The notes under the pieces were generated by a model, which saw only the letters and a program-made list of their open reading frames with translations, ran no database searches and had not been told where the DNA came from. The position numbers and the translations under genes were made by a program. Source: Alentia gelatinosa (taxonomy: Eukaryota; Annelida; Polychaeta; Phyllodocida; Polynoidae). From it: a DNA stretch of 64,000 bases. The DNA is taken from positions 65,348,722-65,412,721 of the forward strand of contig OX465584.1 in the NCBI GenBank assembly GCA_950022655.1, written 5' to 3'. This document shows positions 34,140 through 44,057 of the stretch, one piece after another (within the stretch, counting starts at the first letter, position 1; every line of letters begins with the position of its first letter).

Positions 34140-36923
34140 ATGGAGAAAAACTCACACCGGTGCACAAGGTCTTCAGCCGACCAAACGGCAGACATCTTGT
34201 CAACAAAGCCGATCGACCCGGGACAGGAAAGTTTGAAAGCTCCGCCTGAAAAACAACAAACACAAGGTAAATCAAATACATTGACAAAAAATACAAATAA
34301 CATTGAAAGTAATGATTCCAGCGATGAAGACAACATACCGCTTAGCCAATTACTACATGTAATGGGAGCTACGGGAGGAGATGTAAACAAGACGGGGCAG
34401 GCGAAAATAGGGGAGAAGGCTCCAGACACTAAGAAGAATGAAAGGGAATCCCCTGGGGAACAGATTAAGACTAAATCGGATAATATCAACAAACCAAACG
34501 AAGATCTATCAGACAGTATTATGATTGTGGATAGTCAGAGTAATGATCAATGTACAAGTAAAAATGAAAACAAAGATGAACCGACAGAGACAAACAAAAA
34601 TCAAACCGGGAATGAAAGTAATACAGCAATAGACGAAAATCCGAAAGACTCAAACGTGAAAATAACAAAAGTACCCCCAGTCAGAAAACCACGAGTTAAA
34701 AGATGTAGATCACATAGCACTGAATACTGCGAACTGGGAACAAAGATATCACCTCCAAATAAAGTACTAAACAGAAGACCTATAAAAAACTATATTGCAC
34801 CAAAACTAATCACAGTACCTGAAAATATGCTAGGGACCTGGATGGAACAAATGGGACAACATATGGAAAGTATAATAGAAAAGGTGCATACCAAGATGGA
34901 CACTCTAACTACAACACTTGAAGACACTCGATCAGATCTAAACATTTTTCAAAGAAGGGTAAACGAAAATGTAGAGAATCTAAATATCAAGCTAAAAGAA
35001 ACACATAAAGAAGTCTCAAGTATCAAAAAAGGAGTGAAACAAAGTGAAGAAAAACTAGATACGATGATGAATGAAACAAAGGTGGAAATAAAAAACGTGA
35101 AACGAAATCTAATGGAACAAATAGAAGAGCTCTCTGACAAGGTGATAAATACAAAAGACGACACAAGATATATCAGGAAACAAGTTGAAGAAAGTAGAAA
35201 CCACTTTGATGAAAAAATGAGAGTAGTTGAACAAGAGTTAGTTGAAATCAGAGAAAGCAATGAGAAGGAAGCTAGTGAACAAAATAGCAACTACAGGGAA
35301 ATGAGTAGAGAAATAAAAAACCTACGAGACGACATGGTAAAAAAATCAAATGAGATGACACAATTAGGAGAAAAAAGTGAAAAAAATCTAGACGAACTAA
35401 CTGAAAGGATGAAAAAGGCTCTTAGGATGGCTCAAGATGAAGTAAATGATATCTCTGACACCGTACACAGACATGACATGGAATTAACTCAAAATAGAAA
35501 TAACCCACAGCAAAATCAGTTGACTCTAAATGATAAATATTACTCACCAAGACGTCTGAACGTGTATGTAGAGGGAATGCGTGAGTCTTTTAATGAAGAC
35601 CCCTACAAAACTGCGATGCTTGTTCTTCATGAGATCTCTGATGAAATATCAATGGCTGACATAAACTTGGCACAGCGAATTAGAGGGCGTGACCGCAACA
35701 CTCGAGGAAATCCAGCTCTACTCATCTGTTTCACCTCTGTAAGGATCAGAGATTATGTTCTGAAAAACAAACGAAAACTCAAGGATAGTGAAGGTTTCGA
35801 AAACATATATTTAAATGCAGACGAAACACCTGAAACGAGAAAAGCGCGGAGCGTTGCTCGAAATGCGGCTAACTACTGCAGACAAAGAGGTTATACGACT
35901 ATCTTAAAGGGACCAGAATTTTGCATACAAGGCACATGGTATAATGGCTACAACACTCAAAACATCCCAGATGACTTGCTACCGTGGTCCTCCACAAAAG
36001 ACCCAACACAGAAACTACGAAATTACAATAGTACACTACAACGCCAAAAGGTCTGGGAAAATTTAGTGACAATACCAGAAGAGGAACTTGACAAGGGAAA
36101 CAAAGAATCATTCGAAAAAATACAGGTAGCACATGATAGAAATACAGAAACGGATGTTGTTAAGGAAACTGAGCGTATACAAAATGAACAAACAAATATA
36201 AACAACAATGAACAAAAAGTGGACTCACCTAAAGAAAATGACACAGTAACGGTACATGCCTTACTCACCCAGACCACACCCGAGACTGCTGAAAATACGG
36301 TGAATGACGACCCGACTATAAAAATAGTGCAACCTGAGAAACCGGGTGAACCAGGAATCCAACAAGGAATAAGGCCAACAAAAGCTGGACTTGTGTTTCG
36401 GGGGGCTGATGCCTTTTTAAGTAATTTCCATCGTGCGACACTTAAATATAATGGAGTAATATACACAACATCAGAACAATGTTTTCAGGCTGAAAAGTGT
36501 AGGCAAAATGACAGACCGGATCTGCTACTAGAAGTAATGCAAAACGAGTCTCCGCTGCGTTGCAAAAGGATAGGGGACCAATGTGAAGTAAATCTTGCCT
36601 GGATAAATAACAGAGAAGCAATTATGAAAAACATTGTGGAAACTAAATTCAGGCAAAACCAAACTCTGGGAGAAAAACTTATACAAACCACCCCACACAA
36701 CATAATAGAGGGGACCAAAGACCGATTTTGGGGAGGAGGCCAATCAATGGAGGACAAAGAATATGAAGTAGGTAGATATGGAGGAAGAAATAGGCTAGGA
36801 GAAATCCTGCTGGAGATAAGAACTGAATTAAAAAGAGAACAAGCGTGTAAAGCGCTAAAGGTAGTAACCCCCAAGGCGGTAACAAGTGCTGAACTTCAAC
36901 ACCAGGTGGAAACTACGGTATAA
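34140..36923 (+). CDS. LINE ORF1: coiled coil + RRM/CTD-like + NADAR domain
   Basis: 927 codons. Residues 1-230 are acidic, polar and probably disordered. About 230-450 is a long coiled coil rich in Glu/Lys heptads, expected to trimerise as in other LINE ORF1 proteins. About 470-550 (LNVYVEGM...LAQRIRGRD) looks like the RRM of L1-type ORF1, followed by a CTD-like stretch (IYLNADETPETRKARSVARN) to about 615; together these should bind the element RNA. After an acidic linker, about 751-897 is a clear NADAR domain: LVFRGADAFLSNF, SEQCFQAEKCR (E779), a W..R..IM..IVETKFRQN segment, FWGGG (W864-G867) and a G.NRLGEILLEIR end (G882-R894). NADAR proteins act as N-glycosidases on ADP-ribose-related compounds, and some reverse ADP-ribosylation of guanine. 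Fusion to a LINE ORF1 is unusual. Role in the element inferred. Confidence 0.92.
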   Translation: MEKNSHRCTRSSADQTADILSTKPIDPGQESLKAPPEKQQTQGKSNTLTKNTNNIESNDSSDEDNIPLSQLLHVMGATGGDVNKTGQAKIGEKAPDTKKNERESPGEQIKTKSDNINKPNEDLSDSIMIVDSQSNDQCTSKNENKDEPTETNKNQTGNESNTAIDENPKDSNVKITKVPPVRKPRVKRCRSHSTEYCELGTKISPPNKVLNRRPIKNYIAPKLITVPENMLGTWMEQMGQHMESIIEKVHTKMDTLTTTLEDTRSDLNIFQRRVNENVENLNIKLKETHKEVSSIKKGVKQSEEKLDTMMNETKVEIKNVKRNLMEQIEELSDKVINTKDDTRYIRKQVEESRNHFDEKMRVVEQELVEIRESNEKEASEQNSNYREMSREIKNLRDDMVKKSNEMTQLGEKSEKNLDELTERMKKALRMAQDEVNDISDTVHRHDMELTQNRNNPQQNQLTLNDKYYSPRRLNVYVEGMRESFNEDPYKTAMLVLHEISDEISMADINLAQRIRGRDRNTRGNPALLICFTSVRIRDYVLKNKRKLKDSEGFENIYLNADETPETRKARSVARNAANYCRQRGYTTILKGPEFCIQGTWYNGYNTQNIPDDLLPWSSTKDPTQKLRNYNSTLQRQKVWENLVTIPEEELDKGNKESFEKIQVAHDRNTETDVVKETERIQNEQTNINNNEQKVDSPKENDTVTVHALLTQTTPETAENTVNDDPTIKIVQPEKPGEPGIQQGIRPTKAGLVFRGADAFLSNFHRATLKYNGVIYTTSEQCFQAEKCRQNDRPDLLLEVMQNESPLRCKRIGDQCEVNLAWINNREAIMKNIVETKFRQNQTLGEKLIQTTPHNIIEGTKDRFWGGGQSMEDKEYEVGRYGGRNRLGEILLEIRTELKREQACKALKVVTPKAVTSAELQHQVETTV

Positions 36924-37039
36924 CAAATTGCGCATGACAGGAAAAGTTGCTTGTAGCCGCCATCTTGATTTATGGATACATGACTCAAAGACCTGCCACT
37001 GAAGAATAGTACCTAAATCCGGATATAAATGCAACAAAA

Positions 37040-37708
37040 ATGAATAACACCTGGCCTTATTATTTGATAATTGGAGACTCACGGGCGCGACATCTACAAC
37101 CCATCATCAACGAGCTAAGAGGACCGGATTGTAAGGTTATATATATACCAGGGGCGACTGTTCAAGAAATCACGAATGCAGCGGTGCGTGAATTGAGGTA
37201 TGTAAAGGCCCTCGGACATAACTACAGAGCTATATATACTATTGCAGGTATAAATAACATTACCCAACGATTAATTCGACCTGTGCGGATCTCAGTCAAG
37301 CCTGTAAGTGCTAATATCCTGATTGAAGAACTTTTAACTGTATATGAGGATTTCTGTTTAGCAATAGCGGCCATGGATCCAATGTGCGAAGTCGTCATCG
37401 GTTCCATATATGCCCTAGACCTACGAGTTGCGAACCGTCGTATGGGAAGGAAGCACAAGGACCAAGATAAACTAGAGGTAGTGGTAAAGGCCGTAAATGA
37501 GGGGATTACTAGAATCAACACAACCCATCAGCTGTACACCCCCTACATAGGACGTGAAATACATCGGAATGTGCGGAACGAGCCTACGAGACACCTCTAT
37601 TATAAACTATTTGACGGAACTCATCCAGATGAACGATCCCAAAGAAACATAGGAAGACTATTAAGCATGTGCATTGACAAGAATACCCAGTATGGACGTC
37701 ATAACTGA
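37040..37708 (+). CDS. LINE accessory ORF: SGNH-type hydrolase/esterase
   Basis: 222 codons, 116 bp after ORF1 and in a different frame. The SGNH blocks are visible: IIGDSRARH near the start (nucleophile S14), YIPGAT (G38), AGINNIT (G70, N73) and FDGTHPDERSQRNIG (D192, H195). This is the Ser-Gly-Asn-His set of the GDSL-like esterase fold. Esterase domains are known in ORF1 of some CR1-like LINEs, and SGNH hydrolases occur in some Ngaro elements, where their job is unclear. Lipid or acetyl-ester cleavage and membrane association have been proposed for such domains. Here it is a separate ORF rather than a fusion. How it is translated (reinitiation, spliced or internal entry) is not visible. The size fits a minimal SGNH domain. 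No signal peptide is seen. Confidence 0.85.
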   Translation: MNNTWPYYLIIGDSRARHLQPIINELRGPDCKVIYIPGATVQEITNAAVRELRYVKALGHNYRAIYTIAGINNITQRLIRPVRISVKPVSANILIEELLTVYEDFCLAIAAMDPMCEVVIGSIYALDLRVANRRMGRKHKDQDKLEVVVKAVNEGITRINTTHQLYTPYIGREIHRNVRNEPTRHLYYKLFDGTHPDERSQRNIGRLLSMCIDKNTQYGRHN

Positions 37709-38420
37709 AACTATGTAAGAACTATAAGAGAGAAAACTGTTTGAGTAGTCAAGGGCATGAATAATCATCTACGACTATAACTAAGTCAACAGACAAGTAC
37801 TATTACTAAAATATGTGTTCATAAGAACCAAACAAGACAGTAATAACTCTCAGGAAAGCGTATATATTTAGAGTATTATCATTTAATATAGAATAGCCTG
37901 AAATGTAGTTTGGAAATGTGTTGTTAATCACAAAAGTTTAATGATATAAGAAATGACTACTCTGTTCCTTCTCGCTGCTACTACACTACACCCTAATTAT
38001 TCTAAATTTTGAATTATTATTCTATTATGGGTATTTTTGATAAATGTATTAATATGTGTTACTTGTTCTGTGTTTTCACATGTAACTATGCTGATATGGA
38101 ATCTAATGATCCCATACCGGCTCCATTGACGATATATATGCTATATGGTCAATGGTGTTTGCACCCTTTTGTTATTTTTGAAGTCAGGACTTTCAATATA
38201 TATTGGATTACGATGTATCTGATATTAATGTTTATCCCTGAAATCAAGACACAAGACATATCTTTGAATATGAATTACTTGACAATATTTTTTCAATCCG
38301 ATAAGCAACTGCAAATATGTATGACATCAGTTATGTTTTATAAAATTGTGTTAAATGTTTATATTTCAAGATTATTTCAGAAAATACACAGACATATGTC
38401 GAGCTTAAGAGGGCTACATT
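37709..38420 (+). other. Long inter-ORF spacer in the LINE
   Basis: 712 bp, AT-rich, between the SGNH stop and the ORF2 ATG. It contains an open frame of 156 codons (38009-38479, frame of the SGNH ORF) that overlaps the start of ORF2 by 59 nt and encodes a hydrophobic, Tyr/Ile/Met-rich sequence with no recognised domain. This could be chance, a membrane peptide, or a region for internal translation initiation. Spacers this long are uncommon in LINEs. Confidence 0.45.
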
Positions 38421-41327
38421 GTGACAACGTATGGCAACGATGGACTTATAAACCTCATGATGTCATACATAAATCCTGATCAACTAAATGCAAGTAAAGG
38501 ATTGAAGATGGTAACGATTAACATAAGAAGCATGTATAAGAGACTAGATGATTTTAAATTGATTTTCAGAAATATTGACCTTATTGCAGTTACTGAGACC
38601 TGGCTGAATACTAAATATTCGGCTGACATGCTAAACCTACCTAATATGAGTATATATAGAATGGATAGACAATATGAAGAAAAAAAGAAGGGGGGTGGAG
38701 TAGCTTTATATCTAAATCGCAAACATGTACAATTCCTGATTGAATATCCTGATTTATCAATGTCCACAAAAGAAATTGAAGTTTTAGTGTGCACTATAGA
38801 GAACCCTAATCACAAAAAACTTTTAATTATATCTGTTTATAGACCACCTGGGAAATATGTCCAAGAATGTTATGATTACCTTGAAAAATTAATAGATGAT
38901 CAGCGCTTTGAACAACACGAAACATGGATTTTAGGAGACTTAAATGTCAATAGTACAAGTACTAACTGCCCAAAAAACAAAATCATGAGAGATTTTTTAC
39001 TTAATAATAATTTAAGTCTATTAAAAACCAAACCAACTTTTTTGTTCAAAACCGGAAGTAGCACAATAGATCATATTTACACTAATAGCAAGTTTGTCTT
39101 AGAAAGTGGTAATCTAAATTATTATGTTTCTGATCATGTCATCATTTATGCTATAAGAAAAAAACTGAAAGAAAAGATTATAAGAAAGTTCATATCTTTT
39201 CGAAATCAGAAAAAATTAACCGAGGAAAGTTTAACAAAAAATTTCACGAAAGAATGTTTTAAAAAATCTAGTGAAACGGAAAACTGTGAATCTTATCTAG
39301 CATTTATCGAAAGTACCCTAGACAAACTAGCTCCGGTAGTAACAAAGCAGATGAAATCTATAGGCGGAGAAGAAGTGAGTATCTTAGTATCAAAGAAGAT
39401 CGAAGAACGAAAACAAATTCTTAATGACCTAGCAGAATGTACAGACCCAACTATTAGGAGACCAAGACTCAGAAGAGCACGAAGATTAGGTAGAGAAATT
39501 AGTCTTGGACTAAGACAAACGAAAGCAAAAAGAGTTCATGAGAACCTAAGAATCCACAAAAATAGCCCGAAAAAATTCTGGAGAGAAATAAATAAAATCT
39601 GGATAAATGACAATCAGCTGAAATCAAATTTTCCAATAAAAAAGGGCGAAATTCTAAAAGATAAGTGCAATGATTTAAACAAATATTTTATCAATATCGG
39701 AAGGGACAATCCACATCAAGATGATCCACCAAGACCAAGTGAGGAAGAAGAAGATGAAGACTATGGTGGTACCCAAGACGATCTGGACCTTATTTTGGAG
39801 CAGACAAATGTGGATGAAGTGGTAAAAACCGTAAAAGGGTTAGACAACAATAAAAGCACTGGCATGGTCAAAGTAAATGGGTACCTATTGAAACGAATAT
39901 TACTAAGAAATCCAGATATTATTGTAGACATGATAAATGATTGTTTTAAGACCGGCTTATTTCCAGATGTATTGAAAAAGGGGACAATAACACCAATTCC
40001 CAAGGAAGGGGACCTATCAATGTTTACAAATTGGCGGCCTATTACTGTTCTAAATTTGATGTCCAAAATTTTTGAAAAAATTATTCATAAACGTCTACTT
40101 GATAACTTTACGAAACTAAAAATAATATCTGACAAACAATTTGGATTTTTACCTGGAAGGTCTACGGCACAAGCAATTTTCTCAGTGATAACAGCACTAA
40201 CAAGTGCCCTAGATAGAAAGAAGATAGTATCAATAGCTTTTTTAGACTTTCGAAAGGCATTTGATTCGGTAAATCACAATTTACTTATAAATAAACTATT
40301 TGAATATAATTTTAACAATAATACTCTTCGACTAGTACAGAGTTATTTAAGGAATCGGGAAGTAAATCTTAAGCTAGGTGATGTAATTTCGGACTTTATG
40401 TGTACAAAATGTGGTGTTCCTCAAGGGTCAGTACTTGGCCCTTTATTATTTTTGATATTTATTAATGATATAGTTGATATTCCTTATAGCTCACTGCCGA
40501 TCCTCTATGCTGACGATATTGCTCTCCTTACCTTTGGTGATACTCAGGAACAGGTTACTCTACTTCAACGGAATAGCCTGGAATTAGTCTATCAATGGAC
40601 AGTTAAGAACAAAATTCGATTAAACTATGGGAAAACAAAGATCATGTGGTTTGGTAATATACGAGGATTAGATAAACAAATGGATATAGAAATAGGAGAA
40701 AATACCATTAAAGCTGTAAGTAAGTATAGGTATCTAGGACTAGTAATAGACAACTGTCTGACGTTTAATGACCAATATAAAAGGATGATTAAAGACTTTA
40801 ACCAGAAACTTTTTAAATTTAGGAAAGTACGATATCTACTAAACACAGAAGCGAGTATAAAGCTGGTGAAACATATGTTACTGCCTTTGATTGAGTATGC
40901 TGATCATGTGCAAACATTGATGACTAAGGATAAGAAACAAAAACTCCAAACCCTAGTAAATAAAGCATTACGCACTGCGATAGGGAGAAATGCCAAGGAT
41001 ATTAGTAATTATGATTTATATTCTCTCTGTAAAATAAGACCACTACATATGAGACGTGTGAATCACTTACTGAATCTGATAAAATGGTGGACAAATGAAG
41101 AGCAACATGTGTATGATAGCAAGACAAAGAGAACTAGAAGTGAAGAGAAGATTAAAATTAAACTCCAAAAACCAAGAACTGAACGATTCAAAAACTCGCC
41201 TCTGTACGTGGGATGCAAGTACTGGGATCGTCTTCCGGTCCAACAACAGCAAAAGCCGTATGGAGATGCCTTTAAAGCTAATCTTAAAGAAGTAATGATG
41301 TCAATGGATATACTTGATGAAACTTAA
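38421..41327 (+). CDS. LINE ORF2: endonuclease and reverse transcriptase
   Basis: 968 codons. Residues about 29-245 are an apurinic/apyrimidinic-type endonuclease: TINIRS (N34), VTETWL (E59), SVYRPPG, GDLNVN (D173, N175), STIDHIYTN (D217, H218) and SDHVI (D238, H239). This domain nicks the target to prime reverse transcription. The RT spans about 470-760: NWRPITVLN, FGFLPGRSTAQA, FLDFRKAFDSVNH, GVPQGSVLGP and YADD (Y696-D699, the catalytic pair). A C-terminal helical region (LPLIEYADHVQ onward) typical of CR1-like and related LINEs runs to the end. There is no RNase H and no CCHC knuckle. Frame intact and all catalytic residues present. The start chosen is the first ATG; the endonuclease begins about 28 residues later. 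Confidence 0.94.
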   Translation: MTTYGNDGLINLMMSYINPDQLNASKGLKMVTINIRSMYKRLDDFKLIFRNIDLIAVTETWLNTKYSADMLNLPNMSIYRMDRQYEEKKKGGGVALYLNRKHVQFLIEYPDLSMSTKEIEVLVCTIENPNHKKLLIISVYRPPGKYVQECYDYLEKLIDDQRFEQHETWILGDLNVNSTSTNCPKNKIMRDFLLNNNLSLLKTKPTFLFKTGSSTIDHIYTNSKFVLESGNLNYYVSDHVIIYAIRKKLKEKIIRKFISFRNQKKLTEESLTKNFTKECFKKSSETENCESYLAFIESTLDKLAPVVTKQMKSIGGEEVSILVSKKIEERKQILNDLAECTDPTIRRPRLRRARRLGREISLGLRQTKAKRVHENLRIHKNSPKKFWREINKIWINDNQLKSNFPIKKGEILKDKCNDLNKYFINIGRDNPHQDDPPRPSEEEEDEDYGGTQDDLDLILEQTNVDEVVKTVKGLDNNKSTGMVKVNGYLLKRILLRNPDIIVDMINDCFKTGLFPDVLKKGTITPIPKEGDLSMFTNWRPITVLNLMSKIFEKIIHKRLLDNFTKLKIISDKQFGFLPGRSTAQAIFSVITALTSALDRKKIVSIAFLDFRKAFDSVNHNLLINKLFEYNFNNNTLRLVQSYLRNREVNLKLGDVISDFMCTKCGVPQGSVLGPLLFLIFINDIVDIPYSSLPILYADDIALLTFGDTQEQVTLLQRNSLELVYQWTVKNKIRLNYGKTKIMWFGNIRGLDKQMDIEIGENTIKAVSKYRYLGLVIDNCLTFNDQYKRMIKDFNQKLFKFRKVRYLLNTEASIKLVKHMLLPLIEYADHVQTLMTKDKKQKLQTLVNKALRTAIGRNAKDISNYDLYSLCKIRPLHMRRVNHLLNLIKWWTNEEQHVYDSKTKRTRSEEKIKIKLQKPRTERFKNSPLYVGCKYWDRLPVQQQQKPYGDAFKANLKEVMMSMDILDET

Positions 41328-41570
41328 TTTAAAAAAAAAATATCACGAGATATACAGAATAGAAAGTTCATAAGAACTAAATCGCTTAACTTTAACTTTA
41401 ACTTTAATTGTATGGTCCTGTGATGATCTTGTTTGTACTGTCACTATCGTTGTCCTGTTATGTCCGTATCTTGTGTATATGTGACTCCAAAGTGGAAGAA
41501 CACCCCTGGATGGTGAACTTTGTACGTCGTGAAACCTTTTCATTGAATAAAAAAAAAAAAAAAAAAAAAA
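41328..41570 (+). terminator. LINE 3' UTR, AATAAA and poly(A) tail
   Basis: 243 bp after ORF2 including an ctttaactttaactttaac repeat (41393-41408), a polyadenylation signal aataaa at 41546-41551 and an A run to 41570. The tail joins directly to the duplicated target atctcac. Confidence 0.85.
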
Positions 41571-44057
41571 TCTCACAGTCACACAGTAACACCCCCTCCC
41601 CTCCCATCTCACAGTCACACAGTAACACCCCCTCCCCTCCCACCTCACAGTAACACCCCCTCCCATCTCACAGTCACACAGTAACACCCCCTCCCCTCCC
41701 TCCTCACAGTAACACCCCCTCCCCACTCACAGTCACACAGTAACACCCCGTCCCATCTCACAGTCACACAGTAACACCCCCTCCCCTCTCACAGTCACAC
41801 AGTAACACCCCCTCCCCTCCCATCACACAGTCACACAGTAACACCCCCTCCCATCTCACAGTCACACAGTAACACCCCCTCCCATCTCACAGTCACACAG
41901 TAACACCCACTCCCCTCCCATCACACAGTCACACAGTAACACCCCCTCCCATCTCACAGTCACACAGTAACACCCCCTCCCATCTCACAGTCACACAGTA
42001 ACACCGCCTCCCATCTCACAGTCACACAGTAACACCCCCTCCCCTCCCATCACACAGTCACACAGTAACACCCCCTCCCATCTTACAGTAACACAGTAAC
42101 ACCCCCTCCCATCTCACAGTCACACAGTAACACCCCCTCCCCTCCCATCACACAGTCACACAGTAACACCCCCTCCCATCTCACAGTCACACAGTAACAC
42201 CCCCTCCCATCTCACAGTCACACAGTAACACCCCCTCCCATCTCACAGTCACACAGTAACACCCCCTCCCATCTCACAGTCACACAGTAACACCCCCTCC
42301 CATCTCACAGTCACACAGTAACACCCCCTCCCCTCCCATCACACAGTCACACAGTAACACCCCCTCCCATCTCACAGTCACACAGTAACACCCCCTCCCA
42401 TCTCACAGTCACACAGTAACACCCCCTCCCATCTCACAGTCACACAGTAACACCCCCTCCCCTCCCATCTCACAGTCACACAGTAACACCCCCTCCCCTC
42501 CCATCTTACAGTCACATAGTAACACCCCCTCCTCCCCATCTCACAGTCACACAGTAACACCCCCTCCCCTCCCATCTCACAGTCACACAGTAACACCCCC
42601 TCCCCTCCCATCTTACAGTCACACAGTAACACCCCCTCCCCTCCCATCTCACAGTCACACAGTAACACCCCCTCCCCTCCCATCTCACAGTCACACAGTA
42701 ACACCCCCTCCCCTCCCATCTTACAGTCACACAGTAACACCCCCTCCCCTCCCATCTCACAGTCACACAGTAACACCCCCTCCCATCTCACAGTCACACA
42801 GTAACACCCCCTCCCATCTCACAGTCACACAGTAACACCCCCTCCCATCTCACAGTCACACAGTAACACCCCCTCCCCTCTCACAGTCACACAGTAACAC
42901 CCCCTCCCATCTCACAGTCACACAGTAACACCCCCTCCCATCTCACAGTCACACAGTAACACCCCCTCCCCTCCCATCTCACAGTCACACAGTAACACCC
43001 CCTCCCCTCCCATCTTACAGTCACATAGTAACACCCCCTCCCCCCCATCTCACAGTCACACAGTAACACCCCCTCCCCTCCCATCTCACAGTCACACAGT
43101 AACACCCCCTCCCCTCCCATCTCACAGTCACACAGTAACACCCCCTCCCATCTCACAGTCACACAGTAACACCCCCTCCCATCTCACAGTCACACAGTAA
43201 CACCCCCTCCCCTCTCACAGTCACACAGTAACACCCCCTCCCATCTCACAGTCACACAGTAACACCCCCTCCCCTCCCATCTCACAGTCACACAGTAACA
43301 CCCCCTCCCCTCCCATCTTACAGTCACATAGTAACACCCCCTCCCCCCCATCTCACAGTCACACAGTAACACCCCCTCCCCTCCCATCTCACAGTCACAC
43401 AGTAACACCCCCTCCCCTCCCATCTTACAGTCACACAGTAACACCCCCTCCCCTCCCATCTCACAGTCACACAGTAACACCCCCTCCCCTCCCATCTCAC
43501 AGTCACACAGTAACACCCCCTCCCCTCCCATCTTACAGTCACATAGTAACACCCCCTCCCCCCCATCTCACAGTCACACAGTAACACCCCCTCCCATCTC
43601 ACAGTCACACACTTACACCCCCTCCCATCTCACAGTCACACAGTAACACCCCCTCCCATCTCACAGTCACACAGTAACACCCCCTCCCATCTCACAGTCA
43701 CACAGTAACACCCCCTCCCATCTCACAGTCACACAGTAACACCCCCTCCCATCTCACAGTCACACAATTACACCCCCTCCCATCTCACAGTCACACAGTA
43801 ACACCCCCTCCCATCTCACAGTCACACAGTAACACCCCCTCCCATCTCACAGTCACACAGTCACACCCCCTCCCATCTCACAGTCACACAGTAACACCCC
43901 CTCCCATCTCACAGTCACACAGTAACACCCCCTCCCCTCTCACAGTCACACAGTAACACCCCCTCCCCTCTCACAGTCACACAGTAACACCCCCTCCCAT
44001 CTCACAGTCACACAGTAACACCCCCTCCCATCTCACAGTCACACAGTAACACCCCCT
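41571..44057. repeat. 31/36-bp satellite, right part (about 2.5 kb)
   Basis: Same array as 32995-33942, resuming after the LINE. It mixes 31- and 36-bp units. Blocks of 36-bp units recur (for example around 42450-42780, 42960-43140 and 43260-43580), each with the variant 'cttacagtcacatagtaac', which shows higher-order duplication. Minus-strand open frames are artefacts. Confidence 0.95.

Larger units (their letters stand above)
33943..41570 (+). mobile_element. Full-length LINE with NADAR and SGNH domains, 7.6 kb
   Basis: Insertion into the 31-bp satellite with a 7-bp duplication atctcac (33936-33942 and 41570-41576, the first A shared with the tail). The order is: 5' UTR of 197 bp starting gtctatatcataaccataac; ORF1 (34140-36923); an SGNH hydrolase ORF (37040-37708); a 712-bp spacer; ORF2 endonuclease-RT (38421-41327); a 3' UTR with ctttaactttaactttaac; AATAAA at 41546 and a poly(A) tail to 41570. 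All three main frames are intact, which suggests a young, perhaps active copy. The endonuclease-RT without RNase H places it among apurinic-endonuclease LINEs of the CR1/Rex/Jockey assemblage. The poly(A) tail is unusual for CR1. Clade assignment needs a tree. Confidence 0.93.

Noticed and set aside
33950..34492. Minus-strand open frames opposite LINE ORF1 (also at 34949-35290, 36023-36466 and 36485-36874)
   Set aside because: Shadows of the + strand coding frame; no domains, and the + strand protein has clear families.
38009..38479. 156-codon frame as a confident fourth LINE gene
   Set aside because: No recognisable domain, AT-rich, overlaps ORF2. Kept only as a possibility in the spacer entry.
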